Source: a virus | IMG/VR virus record: IMGVR_UViG_3300027747_001500 | Location: 1 to 32,847 of that record | Strand: one strand, 5' to 3' | DNA: 32,847 bases | Position numbers and translations under genes: made by a program | In this document: piece after piece, positions 7,747-16,314 of the stretch | How positions within the stretch are numbered: the first letter of the stretch is position 1 | Layout of the letters: every line of letters begins with the position of its first letter | The notes under the pieces: model-generated | What the model saw: only the letters and a program-made list of their open reading frames with translations | Told to the model about the DNA's origin: nothing | Databases searched by the model: none

Positions 7747-8528
7747 TTACTAATTTAAAACTTATACTCGAAAATAAATGTGCAACATTTGAAAGTTGGA
7801 CCAATACGTTTGACAATTTTATAAACCATCAACCGAGAGATTCCGATAGTGTACTAGAAAAATATAAAAATTCTCCTGATTTCTGTACTTGGGAAATAGA
7901 CGAAGACATTACAACTATTAGCTATCGTTATGTACATAGATTATGCAGTAATGGGGACATGCATTGTTTACAATCATACACTGAAGAAAAATATCAATCG
8001 TTAATAAATTACAAAACATTAGGTCTAGAACTTCCTATTTTAGAAATAATGTCTGTTGAGAATGATTTGTTGTATACAAAATTTACCAGCCCCACTGGGG
8101 ACTTAGGATATCCACCACCCTATGTGTTATTGAACATAATGTATAACAGCAGTAATGTTATAGAGGAATTCCGTAACTATATTACTGTTATAATTGATAA
8201 TTATATAGAATTAACTAAGAAATGTATACAACACAATATACCATTTTTTAGCCCGGCTCGGACTATGACTAGCCATTACTTTGATAATATGTTTTATTTT
8301 AAAGATACTGTATTCTTTTCTAGCAACAAAGAGCTAACGGTTGAAGATATAGCAGATATCATTAGTAGTAACATTGACGGGTTTAGAAGAGCAAAAGGAA
8401 TAATATCAGCATATCAAGGCAGAGCTGATTCACATCCGGATACTGTTGATTTGATTTATAAAGAAATAGAAAATCTAAAAAGTTATGCGAGGACGCAATG
8501 TCTAAATTTAAAGAATGTAACTCTGTAA
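7743..8528 (+). CDS. Hypothetical protein
   Basis: The 261-residue product is not recognised. It is rich in Asn, Tyr and Ile, has no signal peptide and no clear membrane segment. The middle holds a Pro/Gly-rich loop (SPTGDLGYPPPY) followed by predicted helices, and C-terminal SYARTQCLNLKNVTL contains a single Cys. The ATG overlaps the previous stop by four bases and the end overlaps the next short gene by 31, so it is the penultimate plus-strand gene of this operon before the converging tail-fibre gene. A function linked to the oxygenase cluster is only inferred from position. Confidence 0.65.
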   Translation: MITNLKLILENKCATFESWTNTFDNFINHQPRDSDSVLEKYKNSPDFCTWEIDEDITTISYRYVHRLCSNGDMHCLQSYTEEKYQSLINYKTLGLELPILEIMSVENDLLYTKFTSPTGDLGYPPPYVLLNIMYNSSNVIEEFRNYITVIIDNYIELTKKCIQHNIPFFSPARTMTSHYFDNMFYFKDTVFFSSNKELTVEDIADIISSNIDGFRRAKGIISAYQGRADSHPDTVDLIYKEIENLKSYARTQCLNLKNVTL

Positions 8529-8698
8529 TAGCACACTACAAACACAATAAAAAATACATAGAGCTTGTTACTAGCCTATATGTATTTTCTGAAGCACAAT
8601 CTACAGGGTCACCTACCCATTACGATGCAACTACTTGGCAATGGGGTGACAAAACTATTTTAATTCAAGAAGTAGGAATTCATCCTGAGATTGAATAA
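8498..8698 (+). CDS. Small hypothetical protein
   Basis: This 66-residue protein follows from ATG 8498, overlapping the end of the 261-residue gene by 31 bases. Its stop lies inside the 3' end of the minus-strand tail-fibre gene (19-base convergent overlap). It is not recognised: a Lys/Tyr-rich N-terminal helix (HYKHNKKYIELVTSLYVF) is followed by HYDATTWQWGDKTILIQEVG. The composition is protein-like and the frame is clean, but a gene this short rests mainly on position. Confidence 0.5.
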   Translation: MSKFKECNSVIAHYKHNKKYIELVTSLYVFSEAQSTGSPTHYDATTWQWGDKTILIQEVGIHPEIE

Positions 8699-9651
8699 GA
8701 AGGTATAGCTCTAGTTTGTCCGTTAATTGTAACTTTGATATATTTGACATCGTCAAAATTTACATTTTCTTTGCCTACTTCTTCTAACTCTAATTCTAGA
8801 GTCGATGAAATCTTAGCACCATAGTAAGCATACAGTTTTCCGCTATTGGAAATCTTAACTCTTACCTCTGGCATAGCACCCGGGGTAGTACGTGTCACCC
8901 AATTCATTGCAGTTGGTAGGAATTCCTCAGTCGGATTACCGTCAACTGTAGCTGTCTGAGCCATGCCCCATTCCCATGGATCGTCACCGGCTTTACCTAA
9001 CCAATCAAACGCATATATAAAATCGCCATCTTGCAATGGTAACGGATTTTCTGGGGTTCCTCTAAATCTGTTAAACGCCGTCCAACCTGCTTTATAAGGA
9101 TTATTATCATAGCTGTCAAATCTCAATGCTGGCTGTTTAAAATTACCTTGCTGAGTGATTAATATACCTGTTGATTTTGTATCAATTGTAAGAGGCACTG
9201 GGTAATCAAATCTACATCCGCCCGACATCCACCAATCTTGCGATTTGTCTCGATCTTCAACAGCATTGTTATTGTTTACAATCTTTATACCTTTGGCAGA
9301 TAAAACTCCTCTAGAGTCGATAGATACATACTCTTCTGTAAAGATTCCCTTAGTTGCTCCCAATATCAAACTAGCGTCTACGACGTCTTGACCATCAACA
9401 ACATCTTGTGTTACAATAGCACTTACAAATGCCGCATTAACATATGACGAATCGTTACCGCCTTTAGAGTATGCAGTAAATTTGAGCACACCGAGCTGAT
9501 CCCCATTTTGGCAATTCTCAGGGGCATCAAGTGTTCCCCTTGAACTACCAATTTTAAGGCTAGGTTGGTTCTTTTTGAAGCCGCCGGTTATTCCACGAAT
9601 GAATAGTGGAGTATCGAAGCCGTCTGTTTCAAGTATTTTCTCGTTGTTCAT
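8680..9651 (-). CDS. Tail-fibre-like virion structural protein
   Basis: The 323-residue product, starting MNNEKILETDGFDTPL, looks like a phage tail-fibre or minor tail protein. A motif found in such proteins, R-G-T-x-x-x-P followed by a GD and a hydrophobic strand, occurs twice: near the N-terminus (SRGTLDAPENCQNGDQLGVL) and again in RFRGTPENPLPLQDGDFIY. The second copy is followed by a Trp-rich segment. The C-terminus is beta-rich with VKISNSGKLYAYYG. The start at 9651 is chosen because upstream in-frame sequence runs antisense through the halogenase gene and because a TATAAATA late promoter lies 20-27 bases before it. It is the only clear virion gene in the window and is transcribed against the surrounding enzyme genes, which makes it a candidate substrate for them; this last point is inference. 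Confidence 0.75.
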   Translation of the reverse strand: MNNEKILETDGFDTPLFIRGITGGFKKNQPSLKIGSSRGTLDAPENCQNGDQLGVLKFTAYSKGGNDSSYVNAAFVSAIVTQDVVDGQDVVDASLILGATKGIFTEEYVSIDSRGVLSAKGIKIVNNNNAVEDRDKSQDWWMSGGCRFDYPVPLTIDTKSTGILITQQGNFKQPALRFDSYDNNPYKAGWTAFNRFRGTPENPLPLQDGDFIYAFDWLGKAGDDPWEWGMAQTATVDGNPTEEFLPTAMNWVTRTTPGAMPEVRVKISNSGKLYAYYGAKISSTLELELEEVGKENVNFDDVKYIKVTINGQTRAIPSYSISG

Positions 9652-9670
9652 AGTATAAGTAATGTAAGCA

Positions 9671-9678
9671 TATTTATA
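9671..9678 (-). promoter_or_regulatory. T4-type late promoter (TATAAATA) for the tail-fibre-like gene
   Basis: Read on the minus strand, bases 9678-9671 are exactly TATAAATA, the late promoter word of T4-like phages recognised by the sigma-like gp55 and gp33. The gene's ATG is about 20 bases downstream, leaving a short leader. It lies in the 40-base divergent gap before the plus-strand halogenase-like gene. The second exact copy in the window (29955) has the same geometry, which supports function. Confidence 0.7.
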
Positions 9679-9691
9679 GTGGAAATTAATA

Positions 9692-11260
9692 ATGAAAATT
9701 TTAATCATCGGTGGTGGAACAGCAGGATGGATGACTGCCGGATATTTGGCCAAATATCGGGGCGGTGAAAATATTACACTTGTAGAGTCAGCAACTATAC
9801 CTAAAATTGGTGTTGGGGAAAGTGTAACTCCGCACGTTTGTAACTTTTTTAAAGAAATCGGAATTGACGAATTTGACTGGATGAAAGTTACAGGTGCTGT
9901 ACACAAATATGCCAATAAATTTGTCAATTGGCAGGGCACCGGTGATGAACAATATTTCAGTTTCAACTACACAGTACCTACCGAAAACTTTTATAAAGAT
10001 ATACCAGTGAACAAAACGCAAGAAGATTTCACTAGAGTTGTTGATGCCCCTAGGAGCATTGACACAGTTAGCGAACTTTGCCAATCTAAAATTTTTAATA
10101 GATTTGACAAATATTTTAATCCACAGTTTCACTACATGGAACAAAATGTAATGCCCTATAAAGATGGTCAAGATTTGTTGAACCAGCCATTTAGCCATGC
10201 GCACCATATCAATGCAGAATTAGCAGGCCCTTACATTAAAGATAAAATAGCAATACCTGCAGGTGTAAAACACGTTGTCAACGATGTTGTTAAAGTAAAT
10301 ATTGAAGGTAATCGCATAACATCAGTTTTGTTAGGTGATGGTACAGAATTAACCGCAGACTTGTACATAGACTGTTCTGGTTTTGCACGAGTACTTTCAA
10401 ATGCGCTTGGGTGGAAATTAGTAGAAAAAAATACACCAATTGACCGTGCATGGGTCTGTCAAACAGAGTATGTCGATCCAGAGACTGAGATGGTTAACTA
10501 TACTCAAAGCATTGCTGAACCCTATGGCTGGCGATTTAAAATAGGTGTGTATCATCGTATGGGTAATGGCTATTGCTTTAGCAGTAAGCACACCACTGAA
10601 GAAGAAGCACTAGATCACTTTATAAAACAAATTGGTCCGCAACGTAGACCACCTCGATTGATTAAATGGACTCCAACTAGATTAGAAAAATTCGGAGATG
10701 GTAACTGTGCGGCTATCGGACTAAGTTGCGGATTCACTGAGCCGTTAGAAGCCAATGCACTCTACACTATTATTACAAGCATACGTAGGCTGAATAATGT
10801 ACTAGATGAAAGTACGTTAGATTTCAGTACCTACAATGAAAAAATGGCGTATACTATTGACGACATATCAGATTTTATTCTAGTACACTATACATTGAGC
10901 AATAGATCAGATACTAAATTTTGGACTGACATGCAAGAATTAGGTAAAAAATTAAAACATCGAGAACTAGTTGTTAAAAAGATATACGAAGAAAAAAACA
11001 CAATGAAATCAGCTGTTGAAGGCTACACAATGTTTCCGGACTATATGTGGGCACAATTAGCAGTATCATGGGGAATACCCTTTGACACGAAGTCAACAAG
11101 TGCTATAGAAAAAGAATTGTCTAAACAATATTTTGAATACAGCGAACACAAGCACCGGCTAGTATCTTCAATATGCAAAAATAATTATCAATGGCATAAA
11201 GAAAATATCTTTAATAACATGCCAAACACTGAATGGGAGAAACAATGGATTTCGAAATAA
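9692..11260 (+). CDS. Flavin-dependent tryptophan-halogenase-like protein
   Basis: The 522-residue protein belongs to the tryptophan-halogenase flavoprotein family, which uses reduced FAD to make hypohalous acid that a lysine carries to the substrate. FAD-binding GGGTAGWMTA is at residues 7-16, GVGES at 40-44, and NKFVNW (Lys76) lies where the catalytic Lys region of PrnA-type enzymes is. LSCGFTEPLEA near 345-354 has the expected Glu (Glu353). The WxWxIP signature that keeps halogenases from acting as monooxygenases is altered: residues 280-285 read W-R-F-K-I-G. It may therefore be a monooxygenase or act on a different substrate. Homologues are known in marine T4-like phages, but their reaction is not established. 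It heads a plus-strand operon (9692-13260), overlapping the next oxygenase gene. Confidence 0.9.
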   Translation: MKILIIGGGTAGWMTAGYLAKYRGGENITLVESATIPKIGVGESVTPHVCNFFKEIGIDEFDWMKVTGAVHKYANKFVNWQGTGDEQYFSFNYTVPTENFYKDIPVNKTQEDFTRVVDAPRSIDTVSELCQSKIFNRFDKYFNPQFHYMEQNVMPYKDGQDLLNQPFSHAHHINAELAGPYIKDKIAIPAGVKHVVNDVVKVNIEGNRITSVLLGDGTELTADLYIDCSGFARVLSNALGWKLVEKNTPIDRAWVCQTEYVDPETEMVNYTQSIAEPYGWRFKIGVYHRMGNGYCFSSKHTTEEEALDHFIKQIGPQRRPPRLIKWTPTRLEKFGDGNCAAIGLSCGFTEPLEANALYTIITSIRRLNNVLDESTLDFSTYNEKMAYTIDDISDFILVHYTLSNRSDTKFWTDMQELGKKLKHRELVVKKIYEEKNTMKSAVEGYTMFPDYMWAQLAVSWGIPFDTKSTSAIEKELSKQYFEYSEHKHRLVSSICKNNYQWHKENIFNNMPNTEWEKQWISK

Positions 11261-11853
11261 TCAAAGTCCGTAACAACTTATGTAAAATTAAGTTAACGAC
11301 ACCGTATAGTTACGCACAGTTGTTAGCCGAATTTGAAAAAGAAGAATGGGTTAACCATGCTGACTATGAAGAACGTGCTGGTGATCCACACCTGTGCAGG
11401 TCGGCACTTCCTTATCCTAAAAGTATTATCTTACAGGAAATTGTAAACTACTTGTCGTCAGACGAAGTTAAAAGAAAGATCATAGACACTATGTATGAGC
11501 TATTTCCAGGAATACAAAATATGTGGGATGGTTGGTCGAACAATAAAATGTTTAATTCAACGCTTTGGGGAGGACAATTTCTCAAAGACGAACCTGGTTT
11601 TATAATTGAACCGCATATTGATACTAGACTACAAATATTAACATCACTAGTCTATTTTATAGAAGACAACGATCCTAAACAAGCAACTGTGTTTTACACA
11701 GACAAGAATCGTTCCGATCCGTGGACAGCTGAAACAGGTGTTGGGGTGGGGACTTTGCATATTAACGATTATGATGTATGGCACGAAGGTTCTAACAGAT
11801 CGGATAAAGATCGATACCTCATGAGCTTAGGACTAATTGTAAATGTTAAATGA
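11245..11853 (+). CDS. Fe(II)/2OG-type oxygenase
   Basis: This 202-residue protein has HxD at His124-Ile-Asp126 (EPHIDTRL), distal His180 (DVWHEGSNRS) and Arg190 ten residues on, the 2-oxoglutarate oxygenase pattern. LTSLVYFIEDNDPKQATVFY after HxD is the typical strand pair of this fold. I start at ATG 11245, preceded by GGGAGA (11235-11240) at five bases. ATG 11233 would add four residues but lies further inside the halogenase gene. Pairing of a halogenase-like flavoprotein with this type of oxygenase suggests sequential oxidative tailoring of one substrate; this is inferred from the overlap only. It is not closely similar to the tandem paralogues upstream. Confidence 0.8.
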   Translation: MDFEIIKVRNNLCKIKLTTPYSYAQLLAEFEKEEWVNHADYEERAGDPHLCRSALPYPKSIILQEIVNYLSSDEVKRKIIDTMYELFPGIQNMWDGWSNNKMFNSTLWGGQFLKDEPGFIIEPHIDTRLQILTSLVYFIEDNDPKQATVFYTDKNRSDPWTAETGVGVGTLHINDYDVWHEGSNRSDKDRYLMSLGLIVNVK

Positions 11854-12259
11854 ATGGATATCTAGAATTTCAACACCTAAGGAAGAACTAGGTGGAATGA
11901 GTGTGTGTCCTTATGCTAAAAGTGCAGAGTATGAATTAATCGAAACTGACGGTAGTGATATAAATCCCCCACCCTGGGACTTTGAACTTATTGTATATAA
12001 ACTACCCGATAGTTATTCTATAGAAGAGCTCAACGATATAGCAGTAGAATACAATAACTTATTTCCGGAGATGGTGTTTTTGCCCGATCATAAAGATAAA
12101 GCAACATTTATAAACGGCATTCCTACTAACAACGGTGTATATAATCTTATGCTATGTCAATGGCGTGATAATTTATCAAAGGCTCGAGAAAAATTATCTA
12201 ATACTGCCTATTATACCTACTGGGCAGAAGACTATTTGAAAGAAATATTAAACACATGA
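11843..12259 (+). CDS. Hypothetical protein with CPYAK motif
   Basis: The 138-residue product is not assigned to a family. Near the N-terminus it has GGMSVCPYAKSAEY, with Cys22-Pro-Tyr-Ala-Lys26, reminiscent of small proteins with a CPFA/CPYA element, and the remainder is acidic and likely alpha/beta. Cys22 and a second Cys (about residue 105, MLCQWRD) could be redox-active or metal-binding. The gene overlaps the oxygenase upstream by 11 bases and the amidinotransferase downstream by 4, so it is firmly within this operon and may be an accessory or carrier for the pathway. No function is claimed. Confidence 0.65.
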   Translation: MLNEWISRISTPKEELGGMSVCPYAKSAEYELIETDGSDINPPPWDFELIVYKLPDSYSIEELNDIAVEYNNLFPEMVFLPDHKDKATFINGIPTNNGVYNLMLCQWRDNLSKAREKLSNTAYYTYWAEDYLKEILNT

Positions 12260-13260
12260 TCTGGACTGAATGGGATCCTTTAGAGTCAATTATTGTCGGT
12301 GACTGTTTTACCGATAGCGACCATCCTGGATTAAAAACGATCTTAAAAGAAACTAAAGAAGATCTAAATACTCTAGCAAATTACTTAACTAGTTTAGGTA
12401 TAAAAGTCTATCGACCTAACGTTGCGCATAACTCTGCAATGGCTCCTATTGTTCCAAGAGATCAATACCTAGTGTATGGCGAAACAATATATCAAACATA
12501 CACATCAATGCCTGATAGATTCAATGATAGTTTAAACTACTTAGGCATATTTAGAGAGCTATTTCAACAAGGTCATAACTGGATCAGTCAACCGCCGCCT
12601 GTGCTTGCACCTTTAAACTCTACAGACAAGTGGTGGAATGATGGTAAGCACATCTATCACGATCTAAACAAAGATAAAATACTGTGGCATACTGCCACCA
12701 TGTTTAAATGTGGAGATGCATTAATAACTAACAAACAAGGTCCAGGAACGCTACTTGGACTAGAATGGATGAAGCGTAACTTGCCCGGTACACGTATTAT
12801 TGAAAACAATAAGTGGGGCCACATTGATCACGGGTTTTTTATGATTGACGATGATACTGTTATTTGTATCAACCAGTCTTGGGTTCCCGAAGTGTTACAA
12901 TCTAAAACACTTATTGAAATTGAAGAATATATTGAAGTTTTAGATTATAGTAAAATTGTAGAATCTTTTTCTACTACCAGTGGTACACTAAGTCAAGAGT
13001 GGATAGACAAATGGCTCAACGAGTGGAAGGGGTATGTGCAAGATGTTGCGTTTGACAGTAATGTGCTGGTAATAGATTCTAAGAATATCTTGTTCTCTAG
13101 TGAACAACCTAAGCTGTTTAATTTTTTAAAACAAAAAGGTATTACATGCCACGTAGTAAACATGCGTCATAGCATGTTTTGGGAAGGCGGAATACATTGC
13201 CTAACACTAGATGTTAGTCGACGTGGAGAGAAGCGGCGAGTCGTTCCTGTAACTTTGTAA
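12256..13260 (+). CDS. Amidinotransferase (arginine:glycine amidinotransferase-like pentein)
   Basis: The 334-residue protein carries the guanidine-modifying (pentein) active site: VPRD (66-69), CGDA with Asp154, His189 in HID (189-191) and the nucleophile Cys315 in GGIHCLTLDVSRRG. The GGxHC-x-T-x-D-x-RRG ending matches arginine:glycine and related amidinotransferases better than deiminases. The known reaction moves the amidino group from arginine to an amine, releasing ornithine. The acceptor here is unknown: glycine, a polyamine, an amino group on a phage product, or a peptide. It overlaps the previous gene by 4 bases and converges on the class III aminotransferase gene with a 47-base 3' overlap. 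Arginine-derived chemistry is echoed by the SpeD-like enzyme at 17455. Confidence 0.85.
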   Translation: MIWTEWDPLESIIVGDCFTDSDHPGLKTILKETKEDLNTLANYLTSLGIKVYRPNVAHNSAMAPIVPRDQYLVYGETIYQTYTSMPDRFNDSLNYLGIFRELFQQGHNWISQPPPVLAPLNSTDKWWNDGKHIYHDLNKDKILWHTATMFKCGDALITNKQGPGTLLGLEWMKRNLPGTRIIENNKWGHIDHGFFMIDDDTVICINQSWVPEVLQSKTLIEIEEYIEVLDYSKIVESFSTTSGTLSQEWIDKWLNEWKGYVQDVAFDSNVLVIDSKNILFSSEQPKLFNFLKQKGITCHVVNMRHSMFWEGGIHCLTLDVSRRGEKRRVVPVTL

Positions 13261-14368
13261 AATATTCTGTATCAGCAATCAAAGGCAGTACTAACATAAG
13301 GTTATCCTGCCCATTATTCCATACTCCTATATGCAAACCGTTGTCATAGAATGTTTGTTCAGGAGTTGACTTAATATCTATATCAAACATTAATCCGTAG
13401 TTTCTAAAAGTTAACCCCATACTAGTAAAAAGTCTGGTCGCAGTATCGACAGTTGCAGTGTATTGATTTAATAAATCTTCTGTTTCTAATATTTCTAAAT
13501 ATTTTAAAGTTGAATAAATTCCACTTAATGAAAATGTATAGGTGAACCCGTGTCCCAAAAACTCATGCTTTACTACTTCGTTAACACGATCGCTTACTAG
13601 CGTAGCACTTAAAGGAAAGTATCCCCCAGTCAATGCCTTGCCCATGGTAAAAATATCAGGATCCAACTCAGTATCGAATCCAACAAACTTACCTGTCTTG
13701 CCACCACACATGGCAATATCATCTAAAATAAAAATCACATCGTGATCTCTGCATGTTTGTCTAAGTTCTCGCCAAAAATCTTTAGTATACTGTTTAAGAC
13801 CCTTATTCCACGAGCATGTTTCCATAACTAGGCAACAGGCTGTTTTAGTTTTAACAGCGTCTATTAATTCTTCTTGATTCAAAGCAATACAATTTTCAAC
13901 AGGATGTTTGGTCATATACTCTAATTGGCCGATGCCGGATGTTAGGTAAGTACTTCCGTGGTAAGAATTTTTAACACCGAGTATAGTGTGCCTAGGGTTA
14001 CCTTTAGCTTCGTGATATATTTTGGCTAATTTAATTGCACCCTCGACTGCGTCACTTCCACTTAGGGCAAATATACTTCTATAACCACCAGTGATATCAT
14101 ATAGTTTATTTGTTAGATCTATAACTGCCTGATTAGTGGTCATGTATTCGCCGCCAGCGAATGGATTGTCTAACATTTTATCAGCAACATAGTGTATAAT
14201 GTCTTTACGATCAAATCCTAGTAAAAAACAGCCGCAGGATCCTAGACTTAAATCTATTAAATCTTTGCCGTTTTCTACAAATCCAAATCTTGTATAATTA
14301 TCAATCTTTCTTGCGTTAGAATGATCGTAGTTGTAGTTAAAAGGGAACAAGAGCTTTAAATTTTTCAT
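13214..14368 (-). CDS. Class III PLP-dependent aminotransferase
   Basis: The 384-residue protein fits the class III aminotransferase family (ornithine, diaminobutyrate, GABA or glutamate-semialdehyde aminotransferases). SGSDAVEGAIKLA (103-115) is the phosphate-binding region, YHG (136-138) stacks on PLP, ILDDI has Asp216 for the pyridine nitrogen, and MGKALTGG carries Schiff-base Lys244. The family normally has about 400-450 residues, so this is slightly short. The specificity is not readable. With an amidinotransferase (which makes ornithine) and a SpeD-like enzyme nearby, an amino group on a basic chain is a plausible substrate. Minus strand, ATG at 14368, only 29 bases from the divergent radical SAM gene. 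Confidence 0.88.
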   Translation of the reverse strand: MKNLKLLFPFNYNYDHSNARKIDNYTRFGFVENGKDLIDLSLGSCGCFLLGFDRKDIIHYVADKMLDNPFAGGEYMTTNQAVIDLTNKLYDITGGYRSIFALSGSDAVEGAIKLAKIYHEAKGNPRHTILGVKNSYHGSTYLTSGIGQLEYMTKHPVENCIALNQEELIDAVKTKTACCLVMETCSWNKGLKQYTKDFWRELRQTCRDHDVIFILDDIAMCGGKTGKFVGFDTELDPDIFTMGKALTGGYFPLSATLVSDRVNEVVKHEFLGHGFTYTFSLSGIYSTLKYLEILETEDLLNQYTATVDTATRLFTSMGLTFRNYGLMFDIDIKSTPEQTFYDNGLHIGVWNNGQDNLMLVLPLIADTEYFTKLQERLAASLHVD

Positions 14369-14397
14369 ACAGTATTTAACAAGGTAAATATGGTGTC

Positions 14398-16314
14398 ATG
14401 AAAAATGTCTATCTTATACAAACTGAAATTACTTCCGGACCCTCTAATGAGCACTACCTACCATTCAGTGTAGGATGTATTTGGGCCTATGCAAACCAAT
14501 TTGATTATGTGAAAAATAACTATAAATTGCAAGATGTTATTTGGCGGAGAGATAGACAAAAAAATGTAATTGAAAAGATCATCGACCCTAGTATCATTGG
14601 ATTTAGTTGCTACGTATGGAATCATAAATGGAATCTAACCTTAGCTAAGAAATTAAAAGAACGTTTTCCAAACTGTCTAATAGTGTTTGGTGGTCCTAGT
14701 GTTAATGAAGAATGGCTCAAATACGATTTTATCGATGTTGCAATGTTTGGCGAGGGAGAAGTTGCATGGGCTAATCTTTTAAAGATGAATCTTAATAACG
14801 AGACTATTCCGAGATATTGGAATAACCCGAGACAAACAGATATTGAAAATTATCCTAGCCCTTACACTACAGGGTTCTTTGATAAAATTATTGCAGACAA
14901 TCCAGATATTAGTTGGTTTATGATGCTAGAAACTAACAGAGGATGTCCTTATCACTGTACGTTTTGCGGCTGGGGAGCCGACTATCTTAACAAACTAAAA
15001 AACTTTAACCTACATAGGGTTGAGGAAGAAATCAAATGGGCTATAACACATAACATACATTGGATGTTTGTGATCGATGCTAACTCAGGTATAATGAAAG
15101 AACGTGATGTCGAAGTAGCGTGGATGATCCGCAGAGCTATAGAAGCACCCAACAGCAAAATTAGACGTGTAACCTTTAACCATGCTAAAAATTTAAATGA
15201 GCATTGTTTTGAAATGGAAAAGATTATTCAAGCATGGACTTACGGTTTAGAAATGGCTATACAAAGCATGCACCAGCCCACACTAGATGCTGTGAAAAGA
15301 ATTAACATGGGTATGAACAATTTAGAACGTGCTTATGCCTTATGCCGTAAACACGGTATTAGATACTACACAGAGATGGTTTTAGGTTTACCTTTAGAAA
15401 CCAAGGACACTTATATTAATGGCCTAATGAGATTAATGGAATTAGGACAACACGACAGCGTTAAAACTTATCCTGCTACTGTTATTCCTAATAGTGAAAT
15501 GGACAGTGAAGAGTATAGAAACAAATACGGAATTAAGTTGATATATCCTAAAGATATGTATCGTAGTCCCGAAGAACGCATATGGGACGACGAAGATAGT
15601 AGTCATGAAAATATTGCCATGGTGTCGAGCACAAATACTGCTACCAGCCAAGATATTGCAGATTCATTAGCGTACAGTTGGATGATGAGTCAATTTCATT
15701 ATTTAGGAATAACACAACTTACTTCACGGTACTTGTATGAAATGCATAATGTTCCATACCGTCAATATTATGATGCATTATACAACGCAATTAAGAACGA
15801 CATTATAGGCGGTCCTATACTAAATGATGTAGAAGAAATATTTGTAAATTATTTCACTTACGGTGAAATGCCTGTAGGTGAAAAATGGAAGAACGTAGTT
15901 GCATTGACTATGCCCGAAAGTTACGGTATGGACGATATATTTGAAAACAAGAATCATTTTATAGACCTCGGAGTTACCGTTGGAAACTTATTTCATACTA
16001 TAGATCCAAGTGTCATAGAATTACAGTATGCTTTTATGTTGGATGAAAGCAAATCATATCCATTCATTCTAGAATCAGATATAGATATTGATAGATGGGA
16101 ACGTTTATCATGCTCATATTCGGTTAATAGGCGTTACATGGTTAGTCACATGCATGACCAAATGTATCAAAAATATTTGCTTAAAACTGATATTGCAAAT
16201 ATTAATAATCCTTATGTTGAAACCGACATAGAAGATTCATATAAAGGCAATAAGATCTCAGTCATTCCTATTTTACCTATACCTACAACTACCGCTAGTG
16301 GGAGAGTTATGTAA
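14398..16314 (+). CDS. B12-binding-type radical SAM protein
   Basis: The 638-residue protein has an N-terminal alpha/beta region of cobalamin-binding type (about 60-128: IIGFSCYVWNHKW, LIVFGGPSVNEE, DVAMFGEGE). A radical SAM domain follows, with the CxxxCxxC iron-sulfur motif at Cys183, Cys187, Cys190 (RGCPYHCTFCGWG). No DxHxxG is seen, as in class B radical SAM methylases where the domain binds cobalamin without that His. GLEMAIQSMHQPTLDAVKRIN and EMVLGLPLET are the usual barrel strands. After about residue 400 there is a long unassigned C-terminal domain. Family members methylate unactivated carbons or do ring rearrangements and couplings. It is joined to the next radical SAM gene by TAATG. 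Confidence 0.88.
   Translation: MKNVYLIQTEITSGPSNEHYLPFSVGCIWAYANQFDYVKNNYKLQDVIWRRDRQKNVIEKIIDPSIIGFSCYVWNHKWNLTLAKKLKERFPNCLIVFGGPSVNEEWLKYDFIDVAMFGEGEVAWANLLKMNLNNETIPRYWNNPRQTDIENYPSPYTTGFFDKIIADNPDISWFMMLETNRGCPYHCTFCGWGADYLNKLKNFNLHRVEEEIKWAITHNIHWMFVIDANSGIMKERDVEVAWMIRRAIEAPNSKIRRVTFNHAKNLNEHCFEMEKIIQAWTYGLEMAIQSMHQPTLDAVKRINMGMNNLERAYALCRKHGIRYYTEMVLGLPLETKDTYINGLMRLMELGQHDSVKTYPATVIPNSEMDSEEYRNKYGIKLIYPKDMYRSPEERIWDDEDSSHENIAMVSSTNTATSQDIADSLAYSWMMSQFHYLGITQLTSRYLYEMHNVPYRQYYDALYNAIKNDIIGGPILNDVEEIFVNYFTYGEMPVGEKWKNVVALTMPESYGMDDIFENKNHFIDLGVTVGNLFHTIDPSVIELQYAFMLDESKSYPFILESDIDIDRWERLSCSYSVNRRYMVSHMHDQMYQKYLLKTDIANINNPYVETDIEDSYKGNKISVIPILPIPTTTASGRVM

Noticed and set aside
9652-9966. 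Upstream extension of the minus-strand tail-fibre frame to 9966
   Set aside because: It runs antisense through the well-supported halogenase-like gene and across the late promoter; the Cys/Pro-rich residues look non-coding.
9788-10207. Minus-strand open frame of 139 codons
   Set aside because: Lies wholly inside the halogenase-like gene; no recognisable motifs; a shadow frame.
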